From Candidatus Stahliibacteriota bacterium (lineage in GTDB: Bacteria > Hydrothermota > Tepidihabitantia > B3-TA06): a DNA stretch of 8,189 nucleotides. Where the stretch lies: the NCBI GenBank assembly GCA_030670165.1, contig DAOVCF010000087.1:1-8189 (forward strand), given 5' to 3'. Of the stretch, positions 1 to 6,307 are shown piece by piece. The position numbers and the translations under genes are program-made. The notes below the pieces were generated by a model. It had not been told where the DNA came from and searched no databases. It saw only the letters and a program-made list of their open reading frames with translations. The stretch's first letter is position 1, and each line of letters starts with the position of its first letter.

Positions 1-2
1 TT

Positions 3-194
3 TCTCCTGGCATGATGCTGCCCCTTATTAACAACGCGGTTACCTTAGCAGGCATGGAAGGCGATGGTTTCGATGAACTCAGGCATCTGGAACGTCATCT
101 TTATGAGTCTGAGATGGCTGATTACGCTACGTTTCTCAAGCAAGGCAGGGTGGCAGGGAAATCCAAAGGCTCGCTTGGAGAACCAGGATGGTAG
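3..194 (+). CDS. Unrecognised reading frame, probably the C-terminal end of a gene starting upstream
   Basis: The frame is open from the left window edge to a TAG at 192-194. It encodes about 63 residues, or 60 if translation begins at the ATG at 12. No Shine-Dalgarno sequence is visible in the few bases before that ATG, so a fragment of a longer upstream gene is more likely than a small complete gene. The visible part has a charged, probably helical stretch (DELRHLERHLYESEMADYAT) followed by a Gly/Lys-rich tail ending in GEPGW. I recognise no family. The next gene's promoter starts only 4 bases after the stop, so the two are probably separate transcription units. The frame could also be a chance opening. 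Confidence 0.4.
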   Translation, partial: SPGMMLPLINNAVTLAGMEGDGFDELRHLERHLYESEMADYATFLKQGRVAGKSKGSLGEPGW

Positions 195-197
195 GAC

Positions 198-225
198 TTG
201 ACAAAGTTAGATTCGAGGCGATAAT
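198..225 (+). promoter_or_regulatory. Sigma-70-type promoter for the secreted-protein gene
   Basis: A perfect -35 box TTGACA (198-203) is followed by 16 bases and a -10 box GATAAT (220-225, five of six to consensus). Transcription would start near 232, giving a leader of about 17 bases that contains the Shine-Dalgarno sequence AAAGGAGG (235-242), 6 bases before the ATG at 249. The ten bases GGACTTGACA (194-203) recur exactly at 1110-1119 in the other promoter of this window. Confidence 0.75.
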
Positions 226-248
226 AGGAGTATGAAAGGAGGAAGTAT

Positions 249-920
249 ATGAAAAAGGTTTTACCTGTGCCCGTTTTTTGGGTATTGGCGGCGCTTGTGC
301 CGCTTGCAGCAAGTTCTCTTGTCGCAGCACCAATTTTGGTTGAGGCGTACCAGGAAGGAACGATTACAATCCCTGAGGATAAAATTGATACGGTCACGGC
401 AGTTGAGCTCTCATTCTCTGTAGACACTACGTGCTATGTGCTATTTACAGCAGGGGCGTTAGTTGCTCCTGCAAAAATGTTTCTCCAATTAGATGGCAGT
501 AATCTATACCCTATATCAATGGCGCATGGGAATCCAGCGGGGGGTAGCCATATTACTTATACTTACTTACTTACTTCCGGGGCCCATACTATTCATCTAA
601 AAGCAACTAACACTATGGGAGGCGTCCGTGTTGTCTGTTACAACGCTTACCTTCAAGCCCTTATCTTTTTGCCGGATACGGCAACTGCTATTGCGGAGCA
701 GCCGACCAGTGATGCTGAGCCTTTACCCAACACCCCAAGCCTAGTAAGCAAAGGACCCTTTGTTCACGTTGCCGGAGCCAGCGAGCTTGTGGACGCCACA
801 GGGCGGGTGATAGAGAACGCCATAGAAGAGGACAAGGTTTACATAAGCAACCTGCCAACGGGCACCTACTTTGCAAGGGATGAAGATAGGACGATCGTCA
901 AGATCGTAAAAGTGGACTGA
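249..920 (+). CDS. Secreted protein of unknown function with T9SS-like C-terminal domain
   Basis: This is a 223-residue protein that I cannot assign to a named family. The start is clear: ATG at 249 sits 6 bases after a strong AAAGGAGG. Residues 1-27 form a signal peptide: a MKK basic start, a hydrophobic core (VFWVLAALVPLAA), and small residues for cleavage around 22-27. Residues about 30-150 are rich in Thr, Ser, Val and Tyr and look like a beta-sandwich. A Pro/Ser/Glu-rich linker (about 153-168) leads to a C-terminal module (about 169-223) containing ATGRVIENA, VYISNLPTGTYFAR and a final IVKIVKVD. The order 'GR-V ... LPtGtYf-R ... KIVKV' at the extreme C-terminus resembles the type A sorting domain of type IX secretion cargo; this is a similarity by eye. 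The gene has its own promoter and terminator, so it is likely monocistronic. Its codon use looks more AT-rich than the genes downstream, so it may evolve fast or have been acquired. Confidence 0.85.
   Translation: MKKVLPVPVFWVLAALVPLAASSLVAAPILVEAYQEGTITIPEDKIDTVTAVELSFSVDTTCYVLFTAGALVAPAKMFLQLDGSNLYPISMAHGNPAGGSHITYTYLLTSGAHTIHLKATNTMGGVRVVCYNAYLQALIFLPDTATAIAEQPTSDAEPLPNTPSLVSKGPFVHVAGASELVDATGRVIENAIEEDKVYISNLPTGTYFARDEDRTIVKIVKVD
561..576 (+). repeat. (ACTT)4 tetranucleotide repeat inside the secreted-protein gene
   Basis: Four exact ACTT units lie in the coding sequence, preceded by the imperfect units TTACTTAT. They encode part of the run TYTYLLTS. A gain or loss of one unit would shift the reading frame. 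Four units is short for an active slippage site. Confidence 0.6.
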
Positions 921-925
921 ATCCA

Positions 926-952
926 TTCCACCTAATCCCCAATCTGGTGGAA
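926..952 (+). other. Hairpin just after the secreted-protein gene
   Basis: TTCCACC (926-932) pairs perfectly with GGTGGAA (946-952) around a 13-base loop. It begins 6 bases after the stop codon and has only a short A-rich stretch behind it, so it is not a Rho-independent terminator by itself. It may protect the 3' end or assist the stronger terminator that follows. Confidence 0.45.
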
Positions 953-959
953 AAGCCCA

Positions 960-990
960 AGGCCGACCCTAACGGTCGGCCTCTTTCTTT
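960..990 (+). terminator. Rho-independent terminator of the secreted-protein gene
   Basis: A 9-bp perfect GC-rich stem, AGGCCGACC (960-968) with GGTCGGCCT (974-982), closes a 5-base loop CTAAC. It is followed by the T-rich tract CTTTCTTT (983-990). This ends the monocistronic unit begun at the promoter at 198 and separates it from the operon starting at 1148. Confidence 0.85.
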
Positions 991-1013
991 AACCACTCCC
1001 AAACCCAAAAAAC

Positions 1014-1040
1014 ATGCACGAAAGTGTAAGGAAAGTGCAT
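1014..1040. repeat. Small inverted repeat with internal direct repeats
   Basis: ATGCAC (1014-1019) and GTGCAT (1035-1040) form a 6-bp inverted repeat. GAAAGTG occurs twice inside it (1020-1026 and 1031-1037), 11 bases apart and therefore about one helical turn. It could be a protein-binding site upstream of the 1114 promoter, but elements this short can arise by chance. Confidence 0.25.
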
Positions 1041-1073
1041 AGTGTTTGGGCATCCCCCCTTATCAAATTGCAT

Positions 1074-1109
1074 AGTCACCGACAGACTGACAGAGACGGT
1101 CGGTTCACT
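1074..1109. promoter_or_regulatory. Inverted repeat immediately upstream of the operon promoter
   Basis: ACCGAC (1078-1083) and GTCGGT (1099-1104) are exact complements around a 15-base spacer. After a 1- and 2-base offset, AGT (1074-1076) and ACT (1107-1109) extend the symmetry. The element ends 4 bases before the -35 box at 1114, a position suited to an activator or operator. The spacer also has repeated GACAGA/GACTGA-like units. No regulator is identified. Confidence 0.3.
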
Positions 1110-1113
1110 GGAC

Positions 1114-1141
1114 TTGACATTTTAATCCCTGCGGCTAAAGT
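1114..1141 (+). promoter_or_regulatory. Promoter of the eight-gene operon, probably giving a leaderless mRNA
   Basis: A perfect TTGACA (1114-1119), a 16-base spacer and TAAAGT (1136-1141, four of six to TATAAT) give the same geometry as the promoter at 198. The upstream bases GGAC are also shared. The first start codon (1148) begins 6 bases after the -10 box, which is where transcription would be expected to begin. No Shine-Dalgarno sequence lies between. No other promoter is obvious between the tightly packed genes that follow. Confidence 0.65.
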
Positions 1142-1147
1142 CCTTTT

Positions 1148-2350
1148 ATGAGCGTTATCCTGCTTGGGATTCTGGCGTTCGTCCAGCCTGAGGACGAATC
1201 CACCTACTACGGGATGGATATGAACATAGCGGCATTCTCGCGCTACTGGGAGAAGGTATACGAGACCTCACCCTTTGGATTCAGGACCTCTCAAGGGTGC
1301 CACGACATGAGACATTGGTACCAGATCTACGAGGTCAGGGCGGAGGCTACTTTAGCCGGTCCTTTCAGTTTGCGTTATAGTTTTTTCATGCTTCGTGACT
1401 ACGAGACTTCCATAACCAAACACCGGTTCGAGCCAACGATGCGTGTAGCGCGCGATTTCTATCTGCACCTGGTGGCGGTTCCTTCGTATTTCAAGAAGGA
1501 GGACGAGGCGGGTATAGGTCTTGCATGGCGCAGGGAGACTACCGACTGGGTGGCCGTTTACGCGATAGCTCAGGGTTTCGATCACAACGTAAGTCTTATG
1601 TATACCCCTGCCGGCCCTAAGAACGACTCCTTCATGCAGATCCCTTACAGGTTCGAGGTTGATGCCCGAGGCGAGCTTGGCTGGATGCGTCTGCGGCTGC
1701 ATGCCGAGCTGGGCACCCGTTCTCAACAGAGGCTTTGCTGGCCTGACAGCGCCTTATACGAGTGGAAACGAGATCGTGATCAGAGCTCGGCCTGGGGAAG
1801 GATTGAGCTACAGCCTCTTAATGACCTATGGGTAGGCACGCGGTTTGCCTGGCATCTCGACCGCACCGAGACCCGCTGGCATGATCAGGGGGTACTGACG
1901 GCTGACACGCTAATAGACCGCTACCTGAAGCCCTTCGTATCATTCTCCCCTACCGAGCGGCTTGAGCTTTCATGTAACTATCAGATATGGAGGATGAACC
2001 GTGATATGGATTCGGTATCCTACCGCCGCGACTACCACGTCCTTACGGCACTGATGAGCTGGAATCCATGGCCTGCTGTCGTTTTCGAGGCAGGGTATCA
2101 GCGCTCGTGGCGCTACATCTACAATAACCACACACTGATCACCGAGCCTTACAGCGGCAGCCTCACCCAGTCCAGGCTGCTTTTGAATCTTGAGATGCGG
2201 TTTCGATCCGGTTTTATGTTTACAATAAAGGAAGGGATCGAGATGGACGACTTCCCCAGGGGAACGTTCGAGTATCCGCACAACCACACCTACGTCTCCA
2301 TATATATGCCTTTGGCCTTTTTCGATGAGCATGGACGCAGCAAGGATTAG
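1148..2350 (+). CDS. Predicted outer-membrane beta-barrel protein
   Basis: This is a 400-residue protein of no family I can name. The N-terminus (SVILLGILAFV, residues 2-12) is hydrophobic and reads as a short signal peptide, though it lacks the usual basic residues. The rest is rich in Tyr, Trp, Phe and Arg, with many alternating polar/apolar strands separated by charged turns, for example FSLRYSFFMLRDYE, AVVFEAGYQRSWRYIY and RLLLNLEMRFRSGFMFTIKE. This is the pattern of an outer-membrane barrel. The last strand ends in an aromatic pair (PLAFF) eight residues before the C-terminus, close to the usual terminal aromatic signal. The start is forced: an in-frame TAA lies at 1136-1138 and the first start codon after it is the ATG at 1148. 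There is no Shine-Dalgarno sequence. Its last 26 bases overlap birA. Confidence 0.8.
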   Translation: MSVILLGILAFVQPEDESTYYGMDMNIAAFSRYWEKVYETSPFGFRTSQGCHDMRHWYQIYEVRAEATLAGPFSLRYSFFMLRDYETSITKHRFEPTMRVARDFYLHLVAVPSYFKKEDEAGIGLAWRRETTDWVAVYAIAQGFDHNVSLMYTPAGPKNDSFMQIPYRFEVDARGELGWMRLRLHAELGTRSQQRLCWPDSALYEWKRDRDQSSAWGRIELQPLNDLWVGTRFAWHLDRTETRWHDQGVLTADTLIDRYLKPFVSFSPTERLELSCNYQIWRMNRDMDSVSYRRDYHVLTALMSWNPWPAVVFEAGYQRSWRYIYNNHTLITEPYSGSLTQSRLLLNLEMRFRSGFMFTIKEGIEMDDFPRGTFEYPHNHTYVSIYMPLAFFDEHGRSKD

Positions 2351-3056
2351 CAAGGCCCTGGGCCTTGCCCATGTGGAGTTTCGCGAGGAGGTTGTCTCAA
2401 CCCAGGACGTGGCTCGTGCCCTGCGTGTCCAGCCGCCCTATCTCGTTTGCGCTTCAGAGCAGAGTGCAGGCAAGGGCAGGTTGGGAAGGTGCTGGCGATC
2501 TGACAGGGGAGGACTCTACTTTACCCTGGTCCTCCAGAGACAAAAGCAGGACTGGGCGGTGCCTCTCGTATCCGCATACGCTTTATGGAAAGAGCTTTCC
2601 TCAAAGGTGTTGTCCCTCGAGATGAAGTGGCCGAACGATCTCTACGTGGGAGAAAAAAAGCTTGCCGGGGTTATGGTTGAAGGATGGGACGCACGTCTGG
2701 GCGCAGGCGTGGGATTGAACGTGAACCAGCTAAGTTTTGAAGGCGACCTGGCTTCCTCTGCGGTCTCGCTGCGTATGCTCGCAGGTGCGGAGTTCGATCT
2801 TGAGGGCTTGCTTATCTCCATAGTTTCCGGTATGCTTAAGGCGATGGACGAGCTTGGCAACCATGGATTTCGATTCTTTCAGCCCGCGCTTCGCCGGGTT
2901 CTCCTGGAGGCCGACCAGCCGGTCAAGGTTTTACGCGCTAATCGGATATGTGAAGGTCGTCTTCTTGACCTTGGGCCATCAGGCGAGGCGCTGGTTCGGA
3001 GCTCCGAGGGTGAGCTCTTCACCGTTCCTGCCCAGCACCTTCTTGAGGCGAGATGA
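2325..3056 (+). CDS. birA: Biotin--[acetyl-CoA-carboxylase] ligase (BirA), short form without HTH
   Basis: This cytoplasmic enzyme makes biotinyl-5'-AMP and transfers biotin to a lysine of biotin carboxyl carrier protein, and so activates acetyl-CoA carboxylase and related enzymes. The 243 residues show the class motifs in order: STQD (25-28), the nucleotide loop GKGRLGR (49-55), KWPND (101-105), KKLAG (111-115, with the biotin-contacting lysine equivalent) and GAGVGLNVN (126-134). A C-terminal SH3-like domain follows (about 195-243). There is no N-terminal helix-turn-helix, so this ligase should not act as the DNA-binding repressor that E. coli BirA is. The ATG at 2325 overlaps the previous gene by 26 bases; a second ATG at 2331 is an equally possible start. 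Its stop overlaps coaX as ATGA, so the two are probably translationally coupled. birA next to coaX is a familiar bacterial arrangement. Confidence 0.95.
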   Translation: MSMDAARISKALGLAHVEFREEVVSTQDVARALRVQPPYLVCASEQSAGKGRLGRCWRSDRGGLYFTLVLQRQKQDWAVPLVSAYALWKELSSKVLSLEMKWPNDLYVGEKKLAGVMVEGWDARLGAGVGLNVNQLSFEGDLASSAVSLRMLAGAEFDLEGLLISIVSGMLKAMDELGNHGFRFFQPALRRVLLEADQPVKVLRANRICEGRLLDLGPSGEALVRSSEGELFTVPAQHLLEAR

Positions 3057-3823
3057 TAGTCCTTGTTGACGTAGGCAACTCGTTCACCAAGGTAGCCACC
3101 GCCGAGGGCACCCGCCTGACCCCTGCCGCGCGTCTGGCTACGCATCCCGAGCGCACGCCGGATGAGATATTCATAGAACTTAAGACCCTGGGCATCCAGG
3201 AGCCTAAGGACGCGGTGATATGCTCGGTGGTGCCCGTGCTTACCGGGCGGTTCGTTGAGATGTTCCGCAGCCGGTTCAACCTGGGAAATCCACTGGTCGT
3301 TACACCCTATGTCAATACAGGCATAACCATCCTCTACCGCAACCTCTCCAACCTTGGTGCCGACCGTATCGCCAACGCGGTTGGTGCCTACTTCGATTAC
3401 GGCAAGGACGTGGCTATAGTGGACTTCGGTACGGCGACCACCATAGATTTCGTCACGAGCAAGGGTGAGTATCTCGGCGGTATCATAGCGCCCGGCCTGG
3501 AGAGTAGCCTCGATCTTCTCGTTTCTTCTACCTCCAAGCTGTTCGAGATCAAGCCCAAGAAACCTTCCAGCTACGTTGGACGTTCAACCGAGGAGTGCCT
3601 GCAGTCCGGTTCCTATCTTCTGACTGTAGGGCTGATCGAGGCGGTGCGGGCCGCGGTCAGAAGGGAAACGAAGATAGACTTTACCTTTATAGCCACCGGC
3701 GGACTGGCCGACCGCTTTGCCCCGTTCGCAAACGCCATAGAACTCGTGGACCGCGACCTTACACTCAAGGGATGCCTGCATCTGTACCGGTTGAATAAAG
3801 GGGAGGAGTTTGATCAAGCTTGA
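3053..3823 (+). CDS. coaX: Type III pantothenate kinase (CoaX)
   Basis: This enzyme phosphorylates pantothenate with ATP in the first committed step of coenzyme A synthesis. The 256 residues match the usual family length and show its ASKHA-fold motifs: the phosphate-binding DVGNSFTK (6-13), GADRIAN (102-108, with the catalytic Asp104), DFGTATTID (124-132), GGIIAPG (142-148), GRSTEECLQSG (166-176) and the adenosine-side ATGG (214-217). Type III enzymes are not feedback-inhibited by CoA and need a monovalent cation; this is known of the family. The start ATG shares bases with the birA stop (ATGA, 3053-3056), and the 3' end overlaps tsaE by 14 bases. No other pantothenate kinase is visible here. 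Confidence 0.96.
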   Translation: MIVLVDVGNSFTKVATAEGTRLTPAARLATHPERTPDEIFIELKTLGIQEPKDAVICSVVPVLTGRFVEMFRSRFNLGNPLVVTPYVNTGITILYRNLSNLGADRIANAVGAYFDYGKDVAIVDFGTATTIDFVTSKGEYLGGIIAPGLESSLDLLVSSTSKLFEIKPKKPSSYVGRSTEECLQSGSYLLTVGLIEAVRAAVRRETKIDFTFIATGGLADRFAPFANAIELVDRDLTLKGCLHLYRLNKGEEFDQA

Positions 3824-4244
3824 GACCGAAAGTCCTGCAGAGACATATAACCTCGGCAGACGCATAGCCAAGGGTATCCGGGCAGGGGACGTGCTTGCCT
3901 TCAAGGGGGAGCTGGGCTCAGGAAAGACCACCCTTATCCAGGGGATCATCGAGGGGCTGGGGGTCGGCGAAAGGGTGCAGAGCCCATCCTTTGTTCTGGT
4001 TCGCACCTATCAGGCTGATTTCGAGATAAAACACGTGGATCTCTACCGGCTCGATCCGCAGGGTGCAGACGGCCTGCATCTGGAGGAGATCTATAATGAA
4101 GACGGAGTGATGCTTGTCGAGTGGGCAGATCACGCCGGCTGGCTGCCCGGTACGCTGAGTCGAGTCGAGATGGCGTTCGTTCCCGACGATCCTCTCCATC
4201 GTCGGATAACCGTCAACGGCCCTATCCAGAAGAGGCTTGCGTGA
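3810..4244 (+). CDS. tsaE: tRNA threonylcarbamoyladenosine biosynthesis ATPase TsaE
   Basis: TsaE is the P-loop ATPase that works with TsaB and TsaD to place threonylcarbamoyl on A37 of ANN-decoding tRNAs (t6A). The 144 residues carry the Walker A motif GELGSGKT (33-40), the family signature SPSFVLVRTY (58-67), HVDLYRL (75-81) and VEWAD (103-107). The start is a TTG at 3810. In this frame a TGA lies at 3792-3794 and there is no ATG or GTG between it and the TTG, so an earlier start is excluded. A purine-rich GGGGAGGAG (3800-3808) sits unusually close to the start, with only 1-4 bases of spacing. The gene overlaps coaX by 14 bases and ends in a GTGA overlap with tsaB. Confidence 0.95.
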   Translation: MIKLETESPAETYNLGRRIAKGIRAGDVLAFKGELGSGKTTLIQGIIEGLGVGERVQSPSFVLVRTYQADFEIKHVDLYRLDPQGADGLHLEEIYNEDGVMLVEWADHAGWLPGTLSRVEMAFVPDDPLHRRITVNGPIQKRLA

Positions 4245-4930
4245 GCGATCTGCTTTTGGCAATCGAGACATCCTCTATCTGGACGGGCGCGGCGCTTGCC
4301 CGGGGCGAGGAAATCCTTGCCGAGCGCAGTGTTAAGAGCAGGTCCAGGCACAACGAGGTGCTTGCAGGGTTGATCCGGGAAGTCATGAGAGAGGCGGGCA
4401 AGGATTTCACCGACCTGTCCGTGCTCGGGGTCTCGATCGGCCCGGGTTCCTTTACCGCCCTGCGCATCGGCCTGCTTTTTGCCAAAGGGATAGCCTTCGC
4501 TCATTGCTTGAAGATCGTTCCGGTTATGACGCTCGACGTGCTCAATGCGTCTCTGGAAATCCAGGATGATCTGGAGTTCCGTCTGCCGGTGCTCGATGCG
4601 TACAAGGACGAGGTGTTTACCGCACTCTACAAGGGACCCAGGAGAGTCAGCGAACCGGTAATCGTTGATCCCGCGTTCATCTCCGCTCTGGCCGGAAGCT
4701 CGGTGCACACAGAGCCTGTTACGGTTTTCGGTCCAGCCAGCCTGAAATACGAAGGGCCTTTGCGAGCGTCCCTTGGCAAACGTCTACATATGCCTGAAAA
4801 TCCTCAGATCGCCCCCACCCCTTCGGCGCTTGCCCTGCTTGCCTGGCAGAGGCGCAAAGATGCACAAGACCCATCTGATCTTGAACCGTTCTACCTGCGA
4901 ATGCCAGATGCAAAGAAGCCTAAATCTTAG
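4241..4930 (+). CDS. tsaB: tRNA threonylcarbamoyladenosine biosynthesis protein TsaB
   Basis: TsaB is the ASKHA-fold partner that binds TsaD and TsaE in the bacterial t6A37 complex; it is itself an inactive paralogue of TsaD. The 229 residues begin with AIETS (7-11) and include the hallmark GPGSFTALRIG (67-77), DAYKDEVFTALY (119-130, matching the family's DAR..EVY.A.Y) and the C-terminal LEPFYLR (204-210). I chose the GTG at 4241 because it places AIETS at the normal distance from the N-terminus and overlaps the tsaE stop as GTGA. An ATG at 4121 in the same frame would add 40 Arg/Ser-rich residues with no family resemblance and a 124-base overlap. tsaD is not in this window. Confidence 0.94.
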   Translation: MSDLLLAIETSSIWTGAALARGEEILAERSVKSRSRHNEVLAGLIREVMREAGKDFTDLSVLGVSIGPGSFTALRIGLLFAKGIAFAHCLKIVPVMTLDVLNASLEIQDDLEFRLPVLDAYKDEVFTALYKGPRRVSEPVIVDPAFISALAGSSVHTEPVTVFGPASLKYEGPLRASLGKRLHMPENPQIAPTPSALALLAWQRRKDAQDPSDLEPFYLRMPDAKKPKS

Positions 4931-5387
4931 AGCCATGAAGGCGGTTGATCTTGGAAGGGTCTCGGAGATAGAACGGGCGTCATTCAAAGCCCCGTGGTCG
5001 AAGCGGATGATTAAGGATATGTGCGTTCTGCAAAACTCTATTTGTCAGGTACTGGACATGGACGGTATCGTCCGGGGATACGTCTGCGCCAGTGTTGAGA
5101 GCTTCGAGACAAACATACTCCACATCGTGAACCTGGCGGTTGATTCTTTGCTGCGAAGACAGGGATACGGCAGGATGCTGCTTGCAGGGATACTCGAACA
5201 GGGCCGCGATGCCGGATGCGAGTGGGCCTATCTCGAGGTTCACACCACCAATCTGGCCGCGATTCGTTTGTACCGGAAAGCCGGTTTTAAGATATTTCGT
5301 AAGCGCTCGCATTACTACGAGGACGGCTCGGGCGCATACGAGATGGGAGCCGCAGTAGAGGAATCTCTAAAATCCTTAGGGAGGTAA
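4908..5387 (+). CDS. rimI: Ribosomal protein S18-alanine N-acetyltransferase family protein (RimI)
   Basis: This GNAT-fold acetyltransferase in E. coli acetylates the N-terminal Ala of ribosomal protein S18 using acetyl-CoA; in other bacteria it may have broader targets. The 159 residues show IERASF (21-26), the acetyl-CoA loop RRQGYG (83-88), LEVHTTNLAAIRLYRKAGF (109-127) and the YY pair (136-137). Glu110 and Tyr122 match the catalytic pair reported for RimI. Start choice: the ATG at 4908 keeps the first beta strand (NLRAMKAVDL) that the family needs and overlaps tsaB by 23 bases. The ATG at 4935, 4 bases after the tsaB stop, would remove part of that strand. Neither has a strong Shine-Dalgarno sequence. 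tsaB-rimI adjacency is common. The stop is 2 bases before the next start. Confidence 0.92.
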   Translation: MQRSLNLRAMKAVDLGRVSEIERASFKAPWSKRMIKDMCVLQNSICQVLDMDGIVRGYVCASVESFETNILHIVNLAVDSLLRRQGYGRMLLAGILEQGRDAGCEWAYLEVHTTNLAAIRLYRKAGFKIFRKRSHYYEDGSGAYEMGAAVEESLKSLGR

Positions 5388-5389
5388 GA

Positions 5390-6307
5390 ATGCCCGTGAC
5401 TCTTTCTGAGAGCTTGGCAAAGCTGAAGATAGACGATCCTTTGTTCGTTCGCAATCTGACCGTCTACCCCCTGTCCAATGGAGGGGGCAGTTCGAGGAAA
5501 CTCGTTACCCTTGCCGAGGCCATGGACGCCGGCACGGTGGATGTTAGCGAGCTCGAGGCCCCCGCGGTAGAGGAGATCATACTCGACAACCAGGCAGATG
5601 AGCCTTTGTTCCTGCTCGACGGCGAGGAGATATTCGGCGCCCAGCAGGCAAGGGTTACGACCACCGCGGCTCTTATAGATGCTCGAACCTCTGTCCCTGT
5701 ACCCGTAGCCTGCATCGAGGAAGGCCGCTGGGGCGGTTCAAGCTCTTTCGAGGGTTCGTTCACCTCGACCCACCCCAGACTGCGCTCCATCATCTGCCGG
5801 GGGGTGAACTCCTCGCTCAAATCAAAACAGAGCTTCAGAGCACCCCAGCGACTTATCTGGGACGAGGTCACCCGCAAGCTCAGCTCGCTTAAGGTCTCCT
5901 CAGCCACCTCCTCCTTTCACGATCTTGCAACCACCCTTGCAGATGAGACGGCGCGCTACGTGGTTGATGCAGAAGAATTTGCAGATGCTCAGGGGATGAT
6001 CGTCGCCGCTGGCAAAAATATACTCGGTCTTGAGTATTCCGCTGACTCGGATCTCTTCAAAAGGCTTGCCCCCAGGCTGCTTCGCGGGTACGCGCTTGAC
6101 GCGCTCGAACGGCGGTCTGTGGGCAATCCAGCTTCCCGAAAGGAACTGGATAGATTCATCGATCGTATATCCACTCTGGAACCTTCACGCTACCCTGGTG
6201 TGTCCCTTGGAGAAGACTGGCGGTTTGAGGACCGAAGATTAGTGGGCCGCGCCCTTGTCACTGACGACGTGATACTCCAGGCCTCCTTCTTCCCGGCGGT
6301 AAATTGA
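5390..6307 (+). CDS. ARPP-1 family domain protein (DUF6569-like), function unknown
   Basis: This is a 305-residue protein with no signal peptide or membrane segment, so it is probably cytoplasmic. It matches by eye the ARPP-1 family (formerly DUF6569): an N-terminal strand VRNLTVYPL (20-28), then LDNQADEPLFLLDGEEIFGA (65-84) running into QQARV, then VACIEEGRW (106-114), QRLIWDEV (143-150) and GMIVAAGKNILGLEYSADSD (202-221). As I recall, the name stands for 'ARG and Rhodanese-Phosphatase-superfamily-associated protein', from its neighbourhoods with ADP-ribosylglycohydrolases; no activity is established to my knowledge. The start is well supported by AGGGAGG (5378-5384), 5 bases before the ATG and the clearest ribosome-binding site in the operon. 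That suggests this gene is translated strongly in its own right. Its stop overlaps the next start as TTGA, coupling it to the kinase-helicase. Confidence 0.82.
   Translation: MPVTLSESLAKLKIDDPLFVRNLTVYPLSNGGGSSRKLVTLAEAMDAGTVDVSELEAPAVEEIILDNQADEPLFLLDGEEIFGAQQARVTTTAALIDARTSVPVPVACIEEGRWGGSSSFEGSFTSTHPRLRSIICRGVNSSLKSKQSFRAPQRLIWDEVTRKLSSLKVSSATSSFHDLATTLADETARYVVDAEEFADAQGMIVAAGKNILGLEYSADSDLFKRLAPRLLRGYALDALERRSVGNPASRKELDRFIDRISTLEPSRYPGVSLGEDWRFEDRRLVGRALVTDDVILQASFFPAVN

Noticed and set aside
1014..1151. A 45-codon plus-strand frame whose TGA overlaps the ATG of the barrel gene (ATGA), possibly a leader peptide.
   Set aside because: It has no Shine-Dalgarno sequence, runs through both dyads and the promoter, and has unremarkable composition. 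A transcript from the 1114 promoter would not contain its start.
1970..2353. A minus-strand open frame opposite the barrel gene end (127 residues), and similar ones at 1352-1726 and 5464-5907.
   Set aside because: They are antisense shadows of plus-strand genes with no start signal and no family features.
4121..4240. A longer N-terminus for TsaB starting at the ATG at 4121.
   Set aside because: The extra residues are Arg/Ser-rich out-of-frame reading of tsaE. The GTG at 4241 places the family's first motif correctly and gives the usual GTGA overlap.
4130..4708. A 192-residue minus-strand open frame opposite tsaE/tsaB.
   Set aside because: It is antisense to two well-supported genes, rich in Arg/Gly/His as expected of a shadow frame in GC-rich coding DNA, and has no recognisable motif.
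4773..4907. A longer N-terminus for RimI starting at the ATG at 4773.
   Set aside because: It would overlap tsaB by 158 bases and add 45 residues without resemblance to GNAT proteins.
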